Source of the DNA: Rhynchonema sp. JSB1_4
Taxonomy: Eukaryota > Nematoda > Chromadorea > Monhysterida > Xyalidae
Length of the DNA: 64,000 bases
NCBI GenBank assembly: GCA_030248065.1
Contig: JASAMV010008184.1
Location: forward strand, 1-64,000
Reading direction: 5' to 3'
Of the stretch, positions 47,601-60,352 are shown piece by piece. Under the pieces are notes generated by a model. The model ran no database searches. It was not told the origin of the DNA and saw only the letters and a program-made list of their open reading frames with translations. The position numbers and the translations under genes were made by a program. The first letter of the stretch is position 1. Every line of letters begins with the position of its first letter.

Positions 47601-48818
47601 AAGGAGTGTGTCACACGGTACCCGTCTTACTATCTCAGAAAGTGCTTAACCGTGTCGCAGCAGTAATTATTGTTGGATGTCTGTTACAACCCAATCGTGA
47701 GGAAGTACTGCTCTTGCCAGCCAGGATGATAACGAACCAAGTGTGTCTGCCAGACACTGTGCCAGTTTGCCAAACGCTCTCCATATTTTGCAGGGCCGAC
47801 TTTTTTTACGCCCAACGCGGTCGTATACCGTATGCCCCCATACGGTGTAAGGTCGGTAGGCTGCGTACAAACTCTGAGCAATATACAAGCGAAAGAATTC
47901 AAGAAATTTGAATGGCAAGATAGCTGACCAAGTTGCAAGCAATCAGGTTCAACAACGTCAGATTTTCCGACGCGATCGGACGTCCTTTGCCGAGTGCGCC
48001 ACCGTAATCGGGACACGGCGCGGCCAACACATTGGTCGAATACCAGGCCGTGAATGAGTGAGCATAACACACATTGTCCACAAGCATGTGTGCATCCGTC
48101 AACGCAGCACACTCACTCGCTATGTCTGCATAAGAAGGAAATGATAGCTGGCTGCAGGAGAACATTTTGTCGCAGGGTGACCGGCCATATTTTAACCGCG
48201 TTGTCAAAAAAGGGACTTTCTAATCTGGACTCAAGTATCAAGTCCAATTTGTTATCTCGAGCACACAAACATGGTATTGCCACGAGCTCATGAGACACAT
48301 GTTACAGTTCCGTGTGTTTCGAAATGTCTCGAAGATGAAAATAGAGAACGTGGGCGTGCTCATGCATAGTCAATTTCTCTTTCGTGTGTTTTCGAAAAGT
48401 TTCGAAACACGTAGTACCGCACGAACAGGCGTCTCATGAGCTAGTGGTTGGACCATACATTAAAGTTGCGGTTGGACACAGTCATTTTTGCGGCCTGCGG
48501 GTCACATCAACCAGTACGTGTTCCACGATCACGTGGATGTAATACAAAAAAACCGACGCGATAGCAATAGGTTAAGTATGGGATTACGATAGTTCACAAC
48601 TACATCAATACAACCAACCAGCGTTAGCTCTCAGGTACACCAAATGCTTGATCACCCATATCGCAACGAGTGTAGACGTGACCATTCTCGGATAGCAGCA
48701 AACAGTCAGCTTATGGATTTTGTACCGGCCGATTCAGTTTTAGAACCACAAAGCTTTAGACTTTTGTCAATGTACCAGGCGTAGCATGAACAGCAAACAC
48801 TTGCACTGCGGTAACCAT
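38628..48818 (-). CDS. Secreted lectin-EGF-CCP4-PAN protein (13 exons)
   Basis: The exons are 48818-48776, 48125-47929, 45971-45854, 45532-45419, 44501-44406, 42928-42722, 42483-42241, 41617-41405, 40997-40885, 40502-40397, 39886-39791, 39166-39066 and 38675-38628. All joins are GT..AG and phase-consistent, predicting 564 residues. A short N-terminal leader (start uncertain) precedes a C-type lectin fold (SECAAL, CYAHSFTAWYS, closing FNWAHVCEY). Next comes a compact EGF-like unit (CHPEPCANGQFC..YTC) and four CCP/sushi modules beginning CTVFPS, CPRVDT, CHRNEL and CAPISP, each with internal C and W. A C-terminal PAN/apple module (ESCVGWLCKGFSYHQGTGQC) ends in GGISC and a stop. There is no membrane segment. 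Lectin-EGF-CCP is the selectin order; the likely role is extracellular recognition (inference). Introns hold a decayed hAT, a hAT MITE and other MITEs. Confidence 0.8.
40043..40268. mobile_element. MITE family P, copy 1
   Basis: The ends GGGTGATATTTTCGAAACGG and inverse, with GTGTAAAGGTCGG words on both sides. It lies in the intron between the last CCP exon and the first PAN exon. Confidence 0.8.
43174..43805. mobile_element. hAT-type MITE (intronic)
   Basis: CAGGGTTGGG..CCAACCCTG ends with a perfect 8-base duplication CACAGTAC (43166-43173 and 43806-43813). The interior matches 4670-5333 in reverse orientation. Located in intron 5 of the lectin-EGF-CCP-PAN gene. Confidence 0.92.
44649..45083. 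mobile_element. MITE family E, copy b
   Basis: The outer ends GGCTGTGAGCAGATAAACGC and inverse, plus internal repeats of the same end. It shares about 300 bases with 18640-19037 in opposite orientation. Intronic in the lectin-EGF-CCP-PAN gene. Confidence 0.85.
46276..46641. mobile_element. Palindromic MITE with GCGGGTC word
   Basis: The ends TAAGGGCGAGGGCCATGCAA and inverse-like GGCCGCGCCCCTTA-type sequence. The arms repeat CGGGTCGCGG and CCCGCAAACCG around a centre near 46450. The skeleton resembles family F ends (TAAGGGCG). Confidence 0.65.
46650..46985 (+). pseudogene. hAT transposase C-terminal remnant
   Basis: Encodes the hAT dimerisation region: a WW followed by FPRLARLASKYL and LTSVPSEQLFSSA, then the usual LKPENGEMPVFL tail in a shifted frame after about 46905. 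The catalytic core, zinc finger and start are missing, and one frameshift separates the tail, so the gene is dead. It supports assigning the surrounding element and the CAG-ended MITEs to the hAT superfamily. Confidence 0.85.
47027..47358. mobile_element. MITE family F, copy 3 (word ATTTCCGTG)
   Basis: The ends TAAGGGCGGACGTAGGTTAA and inverse match copy 1, but the iterated subterminal word is CACGGAAAT/ATTTCCGTG instead of TCCGGAAAT. Confidence 0.85.
48283..48444. mobile_element. Short palindromic MITE related to 37.0-38.5 kb element
   Basis: CACGAGCTCATGAGAC at the left and GTCTCATGAGCTAGTGG at the right, with an internal TTTCGAAA..TTTCGAAA pair. Located in intron 1 of the lectin-EGF-CCP-PAN gene. 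Confidence 0.65.
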
Positions 48819-50231
48819 GAGCAGTCGGAACAATGGACTGGTTGCCACGTTGGACCATACACACGTGTTTTCTGTTTCAGTATCACACAAGATGAAATTG
48901 AGTTACCAAAAGTTGCGAACCGTTGGGACTGTGATATACACTGTATATTTGCTGTGCCTGTATTGGACATTTGAACAGAACGTGAACCGTACCGAACCGT
49001 ACGCCGAACAAACCCCCTTGTGCCGATATGGCGATGAGTGCTTTGCCCGAACATCGGCTGGACTCAATTTATATGCCCTTTTCGGCTTTTTGCGAACCTG
49101 AATGATTGATGTTGATCTTAAAACAACATACAGCAGTCTATGTTCATGGGCAGGCGAGGCGCACAGGCTGGTGGTCAGGTACAGTCAGTGGAATGTTGTT
49201 GCTGCACATGGGAAGTCAAACAAAATCCTTGGTCAAAACAGTGTGTTTCTGTCCAGTATCCGCTGTTACTGTCAGGACATTAACATTTTTATGTTTTCAT
49301 CTGCTCGCGTGTCTCTTCTGTTGTCAATTCCATGTGCTATCGAAAAGGGAACGAAGACTTCGTTTTTTTAAGAAGATGAAGATTTTAATCGTTTATTTAC
49401 GGTATACTGTACAGTACGTAGGTCCTATTTTTCAGAGCGAGGTACACCGCCATGCACTTTACTGTATTCATGGGTGCTGGTGTGGTGCCCATCAGCCATG
49501 AACTCAAGTGTCAATACAAAATGGGACGCCAATGCACTTGTTACTTGGTTCCTGTTGGGGAACATAGAACACGGTGTTGCCAGCTTTGAAAGCACAATTG
49601 CTGTATCCTAGTATTGTATATCTCTATTGTCCCCAGATCAGATAGCCGGTATGAGTTACATTGGAGCCACTGACCTGTTTCGCATGATAATCGTAACAAC
49701 AGCGATTGATTGATGTTTTGGTCAAGAATATCAGTCAAATGAGCTGTACAGTTGTAGTTGTATACCGACAAAAACTAACAATGCCCATTGAACATGGCTT
49801 GCAAATATGTAGTGTGTTTTTACATCAATGTGAATAAAGATCTCAGCTCACGAAGGACGCGTGGTGGTTACTGCCACGATCGTGATTGTTGCCGTTCGCG
49901 TCCCATTAGCTGCGAATGTTCCATCCTATGACGCAGCACTAGTAGAAAGATCGTGGTGAGCGTGTCCTTTGCCACGTTTGAGCCTTTTGCAGTTGCCGTA
50001 AAAGTATTGACGCTGAGCGAAAGCTCAGAAATATGGCGTTACCTGTGTGATCGTGGCTTTGTTTTCCATCAAACCTTTTAAACATGTCACGCCCATGAAC
50101 AGCGTTCGGTGCTATTTTTATGATGGCCTTTCTAGTGGATTTGAATCAAGTCATGACGAACGAAGGTACCGGAGCACACCAAGAAGTTTGTGAAGTAACA
50201 TTCTAAATGATGCCCATAACATAAAACAACT
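48819..50231 (-). other. Intergenic, with one possible CCP-like exon
   Basis: Minus-strand 49771 to about 49664 reads NYNCTAHLTDILDQN..RLSCET and ends at a good donor (GAAACAG|GTCAGT), resembling half of a CCP module. No partner exon was found, so it may be a lost or distant exon. The remainder is unassigned. Confidence 0.4.
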
Positions 50232-53244
<3,013 letters not shown>

Positions 53245-53246
<2 letters not shown>

Positions 53247-53463
53247 CTGCAATTTGTTCGAAAAGGTGTAGCAAGAATTGGGTGTGAGGGTATACATGTG
53301 GACGTCAGCTCCGTCGAAAGCTCGATATGAAAGAGCTCGGTGTAGACAAGAAACACTCCATGTTGACTACATATACAGTGTTATATGTTTACACCGAGCT
53401 TTCAACCATTAGACTGTCCTTTACACACTGTTCATGTTTACACCGTTTCGAAAATTCAACCCC
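53245..53463. mobile_element. MITE family P, copy 3 at an exon border
   Basis: The end GGCTGCAATTTGTTCGAAAA aligns with the family end GGGTGATATTTTCGAAACGG, and the other end is the inverse of ACCGTTTCGAAAATTCAACC. On the minus strand this terminal repeat contains the TTGCAG used as acceptor of the first recognised exon of the receptor-like gene. Confidence 0.7.
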
Positions 53464-54766
53464 AAGCGAGGCAAATGTGATTGTGAACTAGCCTGGTTTC
53501 TGTGCTGCATAATAAGCCTTGCTCGTTCAGTCATTTTATTTTAAGTATACATAGTAAGCAGGTGAGCGTAGAAGTTACAAGCCACAAGGGGTAATTCGTA
53601 TTACCGTAAACTTATTGACTTCGGTCCGTCGGTTGGACTGCGAACGCAGGGCGAAACAGATCAATATAACTGCACTCAGCAAGCACATTCAAATTTTAGC
53701 GCTGCGTTTGTGCAATGGGGATGTGCTATACCTACATCTAACAGGCCCTTTTCGTGCCGGGTCACGTACCAGCACTTTGAGTCATTGTGCGCAATTAATG
53801 CATCATTTGCATGTATCCTGAATGGAAAGTTGTATAAAACTTATGCGGGGCCAAAACCTAACTGTCAAACGTGCAGAACTACCGTGCCACAAACCTATAC
53901 ATACATTTTTGGCTTCATTAACGTATCATTAACTCGGCCTTATCTGCTTTTCAGTGACATGGTAGCGAAGGCGCAACTGAGGCCTGTTTTCTAAACAGGT
54001 TAGGTACAAGTTGTTGACATTGCAAACAAAGTGGCAACCGATGCATGGCACAAACTAAAATGAAAAGTACAGTATACGGTACCAGCGATGGAATACGCAT
54101 TAGCAAATGGGCTATTTTTGGTACAACGTACATATGTACCGACAGGGACAGGTTCTCCGAACATGCAAATTCATAGGGCGAAGCCCGCGAACAACGTTAT
54201 GATAAGCTTTGGAGCTATCATTAACCCGGCCCGGCGTGTCTACTCACAATGACAACATCAATAAATATAGGCGCAATTTCGGGTGTTTTTGGGAGAGGTT
54301 ACCTGGTGATATAACAAACAAAGTGGCAACCAATGCCTGGCACAAACCAAAATAGAAACCAACCGCGTACGGTACCTGGGACAGACGTGTGACAAAGTGC
54401 AGTGAAAAAAACGGTGTGGACAAACAGCGGTTTTTGAAAAACTTGGACCATTCAAGGAAATGTGTAATGCGCGGGCGGGGGGCGTTGGCGTTGGCTCGCC
54501 TAGGACTAAGCGTACGCGTAATGCCAAGTCCAAGCATAAGCCCAAGCCTATATGTAATGTCCAGGATGCAAGCTTGGAACAGCGGCCGCTGTTTTTTCGC
54601 CGCTGTGTTCGTACAGGATGGTTGTTCATAAAACGTAGTTTCGCCAAAAGGGTTTGTGCGGTCATTATTGTTTCGACTTAACAGTGAACTGCGTGAAAAC
54701 CAAAAAACTTCTGCGATTCAAATTTTAAAGAATGAGCATTCCCGAAAATACGGACACCAACAACCC
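53464..54766. other. Intergenic, with a diverged direct repeat
   Basis: About 54000-54090 and 54294-54384 share the stretch AACAAAGTGGCAACC.ATGC and flanking similarity, as an old direct repeat. The missing first exon of the receptor-like gene should lie here or further upstream, but I could not place it. Confidence 0.4.
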
Positions 54767-57700
54767 ATGATGAGGATGCCGTATTGCCTCCTGCCAGCGG
54801 CGAGTGTGATACTTTGCGAATGGGTGCTGGTCCATGCAGGTACTGTAGGCACACGTGAGGTTGATCCACGGATCATACAAATCTTTGCGTTTTGTTACAA
54901 CAGCTCATGTTATTTTGTGTCGGTGAGAAGCGAAACCAGGTGCGCAAGCTTTTGCAACAGAACAGCGTGTCTATTCCATGTGATCGTGTTGTATTCAAAA
55001 AATATATTTTTTGTGATACGGGACCACTTTTGGTCACTGAGTCTGGGGCACAATTTTGGCTGAAGAAGACGCAAAAAAATGACTGTTTCTTTACTCGTTC
55101 CTAAGATCGGGCACTGATGATCGTATCTGCACCTTGAAGTCTTGTTGTTGTGATCGCAGAAGGTGCCATTGGACAAAAAATGACCATTGAAAATGTAGGA
55201 CAAGCACTGGGCTCTGCTTTAGCTTATCGGCCCAAAGTTTGACCGGCCACTGCTATAAGTTGTTGTGGATTGTTTTGGGTAGGCACTGTCCCCGCACGAA
55301 CGCAATATTGCAGACTATTCATCCGATTGTGCGGCGGCCACACAAGGACAACGCAAATACTATTATTCGGTCACCAAGAAATGCTATGTCGCTTACACGT
55401 AAGTTGAAAACGTGTTCCGTTTAGCCCTGCATTAGCCTCTGGTGACACCTCAGCGTGTGCGATAGGCAGAATGCGTGACGAACGATACTTTGCAATGATT
55501 GCTGTACAGGGCAAGCGCCGACATGGAGCACAGAAATAACGCAGAGACCCGTTGCGCCACTTACAACTCGAACACTTTGGGCCCCGGTAACCTCATGTAC
55601 GCCGGGTCACTAGCGGATAACCTGGCAATTATTGCCGGACTGGTGAGTTCCACAAACGTATTTCTTCGAAAAAAATCAGCTCCCATGATCTCACTAGGCG
55701 CTCACTTGAGTTGACTGAGGTATATACATAACTCAAGCGTATATACATACAAAGCGCATGCGTTGCTTGTGGCAGTGCGAAGTAAGTCGTGATCAAAGGT
55801 TGTTAACGCATGCGTGTTGTTATCACTGTGGCTCCCGCCGTCTGACTCTTTGGTTTGCGCCCGAAAGGCGCCACGGCAGGGAATGTACAAAGCGCCTCAC
55901 CCATCATTTTCAACCACCAACTCGCCGTTTGCAGACCATCGGAGCCGGCAAGTACTACGTGTCTGGCAAACAGGACGGTTGGACCATGAACCCTACTAAC
56001 GGACATCAGGACCCGGCGCCAGTAGAACCTAATGGTGGTTGGCAGTGGTACCTACCCTTCAATCCGGCCAACGTGCTTGTCCAGTCCTTCAATTTCACCG
56101 GCAGCGAACCGTGGAAACCAGGTTTGGGCCCCGGCTGGAACACATTTTAAGAACTATCAGGGAAATATTTCCGATGCGAGGAATATTGTGCATTTTTCAC
56201 AAGGGTCACGTGGGTCATCCGCCATTCGGGCTTAGTGATTGATGGACATTATCCAGTGCAAACAAACGCACCCATGTGTTGCATGTGAGACACCCCGTTA
56301 GAAAGAACAATACAACAACGCAGTTTGTATTGTACTTTTCATGCATGTATGTTTCAGGCGAGCCCGACGACGCGATCACCTACTTTTCATTTAATCTCGG
56401 CATCTTGGCGCACTCTAACTGCATCCGAATGGAAGTTGGCAACGGGAACGATGGACTGCTGGAGGACTATCACTGTTTCGTCAATGGATGGGGCTCGCCG
56501 TTCATATGTGAACACGATGGTGGGTCACGTGCACCTGAGAAATTCGATTAAACACCCACTGATAACTCCCCGGGGTGGGTGCTAATCGGACTTCGCAGGT
56601 CCTGGTCTAAACCTAAGCCTGTGACAACTGTTGCTGGTCAAACACACACCGGTTGTTGTGAGCCCCGGTCGTGCACTCGGGCTACATGATTCCGAACCCG
56701 TTGACGTCACATGCTACAGGCGGTCTCTGTGGCCATCAAAATTTTAAGAAAGATTGAGAAACGTCATCGTCACAGTTTTGTTCAAGCCCGTTTGTACCGT
56801 AGCACTATTTCGTGCACAGGAACACCCGTGGTCTGCTTCGGCGCACAAAACGTTTCCATTTCAGAGTGCGCTGTCGCGAAGAATAACGCACCGGAAGCCG
56901 GCCACACGCATTGCAACGGATCTGATGCACGTAAGTACCGCGCCTAAAGATCACAGGATCCCCGGTATTGCATTTATTTTTCTGCTCTATCAATTTTTTC
57001 GTCCGATTGTAAACTTCCCAAAACGGGAGCCAAAATGTTCCGTTGTTTTCAGTTGTTTTGTCATGTTCAGATGAAAATCGTCATAGCCACGCTCTAATGT
57101 GTCAAAATGCTGTTCTAAAATGTTCCTACTGACCACGGTTTTTTTTTCAAAATTCACTAGGTGCAACTTAGGTGCAACCCGCCAATTTTTTAGGTGCAGC
57201 TGGCCAAAGTAGGTGCAACCCCTATTTTGGACAAAAACGCCCATTTTAGGCTTTTTTGCCAGGTTGTGTGTTTAATGCTATTTGCGTGCTTTTAGAAGTT
57301 CAATAAAGTTGTAACGCAATGAATGCCTTTTCCTTTAGCAAAAGCAAACTTTTCAGGGAAAGTTCAACAGTTTGTAGCACATTTTGTACTAGTTTCATTA
57401 TTGAGAACCGATTGAGAAGAAAACGAAACAGTAAAATTTTCATGTCACCATATCCACATTTCGGGGTCACGTACGAATCAATTACTTTCGCTGTTCATTT
57501 ACTGTGTGGGTATCTAATACTGTTGTCATGCTCTGCTCTGTTCTAGTCAGTGTAGTTCCTGGGGGGAGGGGTCCCCTCCTAAGGTACACTAACCGCCGCG
57601 ACCAAGGTACACTAGTACACTAACCGCCGCACCAGGTACACTAACCGCCGCAATTTTTGCCTAAAATAGGCATTTTTAGCCCAAGATGGGCATTTTAGGC

Positions 57701-59631
57701 CTAAAATGGGTAATTTTCAGGTCAATGTTGTCAAAAGTCGCCAAAATACCCTATTTATGGAGAATTTTTTCCAAAAAAGGGCAAAAATAGGTCAAATTTT
57801 TCACCTCAAAGGACTTTTTCCTGAATTTTGGTCTTCCCCCTCCTTCCCCCCACAGGGAGGTACACTAACCGCCGCACCGACAAAGTGGGTAGGTTCACTA
57901 ACCGCCTCGCCGGACCAGGAACTACACTGATCCTAGTACAGCATGTATTTGTTTTGAATCTTACCATCAGCACACCAGGTACTAACTGTGTACGAAATCA
58001 ATCAATCAGATCAATATTTTTTGTCGATGTCGACCAAATGCTTCGATGGAATTTATTGGAAGGAATGAAAAGCCGCGCAGCGCATTTTTTTGTTTCTAAG
58101 CTTTCCAACCTTAAAAGATGCTGTATAAATGCTAAATTAAGCAAATAAGGGCCCAAAATTTTAGGTGCAACCTTGCACCTATAACCCTGAATTTTTAGGT
58201 GCAATTCTGATTTTTTAGGTGCAAATTGCACCTAAAAAGTGTCTAAAAAAACTATGCTACTGACAATTTTGAAACACCCAGTTTTCCGCTTAGAGCCCCG
58301 AAGGCTGTAAGTGGAAACGTCTCCACATAAAAGCCACACGGGGCTTTGAATGGATTTTGTCGTTTTTTTAGTCGGGGAGCCCATTTTCCACCAAATTCCG
58401 GCTAAAGCCACCGGTGCTTTAAGTGGAAACTCTGGCATTTACCTTTGTGCATCACGCCTTTACTTTTTCACGGTAGACCGACCATCTCCACACACGAGTT
58501 ATAGCGTTATCGGACTCATCACAAAAATATCACTTCGCTATACTGCCCGTTTGTAAACACAGATCGGCATAAACTATTCCTACATTCTCAGCGTACTTAC
58601 CATTGCACAAATATTCTATTTCAGCAATTTTTGCACAATTTTACCCAGTTTCAGAAAAATACTGTTATCCGAAGCGAAATTTTTGTGGTCCGGAACGAAA
58701 GTAAGTAAATCTGAAAAAAAGATTTAAACTCAAAAAAGTTTGATAATGAAAAAAATTTAATCCTACTAACTCGTAGCTGCAGAACTCGTGTACTGCTTAT
58801 TTATATGTGGTCGACGCAGATCGTGTCAAAGCAGACAAATGTCAAGTATAAATTTCTTGCGCTCACGTATACATGGATGCTGCGGTGAGGACGAACGTGG
58901 ACAATTTGCGTTGACGATAAAAAAATAGCAGCCGCTTCTGAACTTGATACGGCTGATTGCAGTGTGCGACTACGTTGGCAAACGCAACCTGGCTGGGGCA
59001 TTACGCACTCAATGGGGGCAGAACCATACCGTAACCCATTCGTTGGACTGTGTGAACCTGTGCTCGGCGGAGAAGAAATGTCAATCGGCCACTTTCTATG
59101 AAGTCAGTCTCTGACTGGATTCGTTTGTTTGAGTATACATCCAATCAGCCAGTTTTCTCAGAGCTCGAACGTGTGTGTGATGCACTGGCCTCCACGTGGA
59201 CACGCGTGCGAAGAAACAATCAAGGCGTCAGGAACCAAACATTGGCATTTGAGCCAGTAGAAAGGTGACGGTCAAAATCGAAATTCATAGTACCATCAAT
59301 GTTCAACTGTACAATATGTATGTATGTATGTAAGTACACGTTGCAAAACTTGTTCAACAATGCCGGGATATGCCAAGACTTTCTGTAAATAATCCTTGCT
59401 GTTTGATTGATGCTTATGTACACGTGGTGCACGGTGTGCTTTGGAGATTTGAGTTTTCAAAAAAAGGATTTGCAGCACGCGTGCCATGTTTTATGTTTTA
59501 ATGCCACCATAGCCATGCATATGCAGGCAAACTCTCTCAAAACACTTTGTTTAGCTGCGTTGCCGTTTGGTTCTGCTGATTGTGCCAAACATTTCCTATG
59601 TCATAGTTTCGAAAAAACAACTAGGAAATAG
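54767..59631 (+). CDS. Secreted C-type lectin-PAN protein (at least 7 exons)
   Basis: The exons are 54767-54839, 55314-55398, 55510-55642, 55935-56121, 56358-56519, 56820-56930 and 58963-59102, all phase-consistent with GT..AG introns. A likely last exon is 59476-59631. Residues 1-24 form a signal peptide (MMRMPYCLLPAASVILCEWV). The lectin domain starts DYSSDCAAA and KKCYVAYT, has the GEPDD segment and closes with FVNGWGSPFICEHD. A Cys-rich EGF-like linker (VVCFGAQ..HTHC) and a PAN module (LDCVNLC..KCQSATFYE, HACHVLC) follow. The order and the intron phases mirror the minus-strand gene at 38.6-48.8 kb but without CCPs, so the two are paralogues. The last intron carries large nested MITEs. The terminal exon may run into a MITE for its final codons and stop. 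Confidence 0.78.
57134..58256. mobile_element. hAT-type MITE with TTAGGTGCA word, hosting a family N copy
   Basis: The ends CACGGTTTTTTT and inverse (AAAAAAACTATG) are flanked by the perfect 8-base duplication CTACTGAC (57126-57133 and 58257-58264). The word TTAGGTGCAAC/GTTGCACCTAA is iterated on both sides. Intronic in the lectin-PAN gene. Confidence 0.85.
57548..57929. mobile_element. hAT-type MITE family N (word TACACTAACCGCCGC)
   Basis: The ends CAGTGTAGTTCCTGG and CCAGGAACTACACTG. The flanking 8-base direct repeats GTTCTAGT/ATCCTAGT agree at six of eight positions. The core is shared with 27.0-27.8 kb, but every iterated word reads CCGCCGC in place of TTTCCCC. Confidence 0.88.
58257..58765. 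mobile_element. Truncated hAT MITE and flank
   Basis: 58438-58765 matches the right half of the hAT MITE at 6212-7196 (GAAATTTTTGTGGTCCGGAA and surroundings). 58265-58437 holds short inverted words (GTAAGTGGAAAC, GGGGCTT) of another small element. Confidence 0.6.
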
Positions 59632-59795
59632 GAAATATTTCCTATTTCCTAGTTTCGTATCAAGTTTCCTAAAAATAGTTTTAACACGCAAAAGATTTCC
59701 TATTTCCTAGTTTTACGTAAGGCCGCCCTTACACAGAAAACGTTGTTTCATTTCCATTTTCCGATATGACTACACGCGCCCTTAGCCAGAAACTG
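59605..59795. mobile_element. Family F/G-like MITE with AGGAAATA word
   Basis: Iterates CTAGGAAATAGGAAATATTTC on one side and ATTTCCTAGTTTTACG before GGCCGCCCTTA on the other. It is followed by a fragment with GATATGACTACACGCGCCC that recalls the ends at 9411-9770. Confidence 0.6.
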
Positions 59796-59817
59796 CTGTG
59801 ATCCTGTCCATACTTAA

Positions 59818-60348
59818 AGCGGCGCCGCCGCTATTGTTTTTTGGTTTTCGACCTCGGTTCGAGATCAAGAACATTAGTTTTGACGAACTTCACCAAGATG
59901 GCGATTACCCACCGAAATCTATCCGCCAAGGTGGTCTATCGGGAACAAAACTGTCCGATATTGACGCACATTTGCACATGATGATCAGGAATGACAAGAA
60001 ATTCAAAATCACTGGGGCGTGGTATAGGCGGCGGGTTACGGTAGCCCGATAAAACATTAGCTCTTTTGTAAATAACAAATATTTTGTCAACCTACCGTAA
60101 CGCGCCGTCCATACCACACCTCTGTGATTTGAATTTTGCTTTGGAAATCCTGATTTCCATGCACACATAGTGCGTCAATATTGGGATAGTTTGCTCCCGT
60201 GCGGCCATGTTGGTGGATCGATTTCGGTGGGTAATCGCCATTTTGGTGAAGTTCGTCAAAACTAATGTTCTTGATCTCGATGCCAACAAACGATATAAGT
60301 GAAAAAACCGAGGTCGAAAACCAAAAGAACAATAGCGGCGGGGCCGCT
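59818..60348. mobile_element. Palindromic MITE with TTAA target duplication
   Basis: The ends AGCGGCGCCGCCGC and inverse are flanked by TTAA at 59814-59817 and 60349-60352, as for piggyBac. The two arms of about 240 bases share GACGAACTTCACCAAGATGG and its inverse. Frames inside the arms are artefacts. Confidence 0.82.
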
Positions 60349-60352
60349 TTAA

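Noticed and set aside
47684..47870. Minus-strand stretch with LANWHSVWQTHL as an extra lectin exon
   Set aside because: Phases close correctly without it and its end does not give a matching donor.
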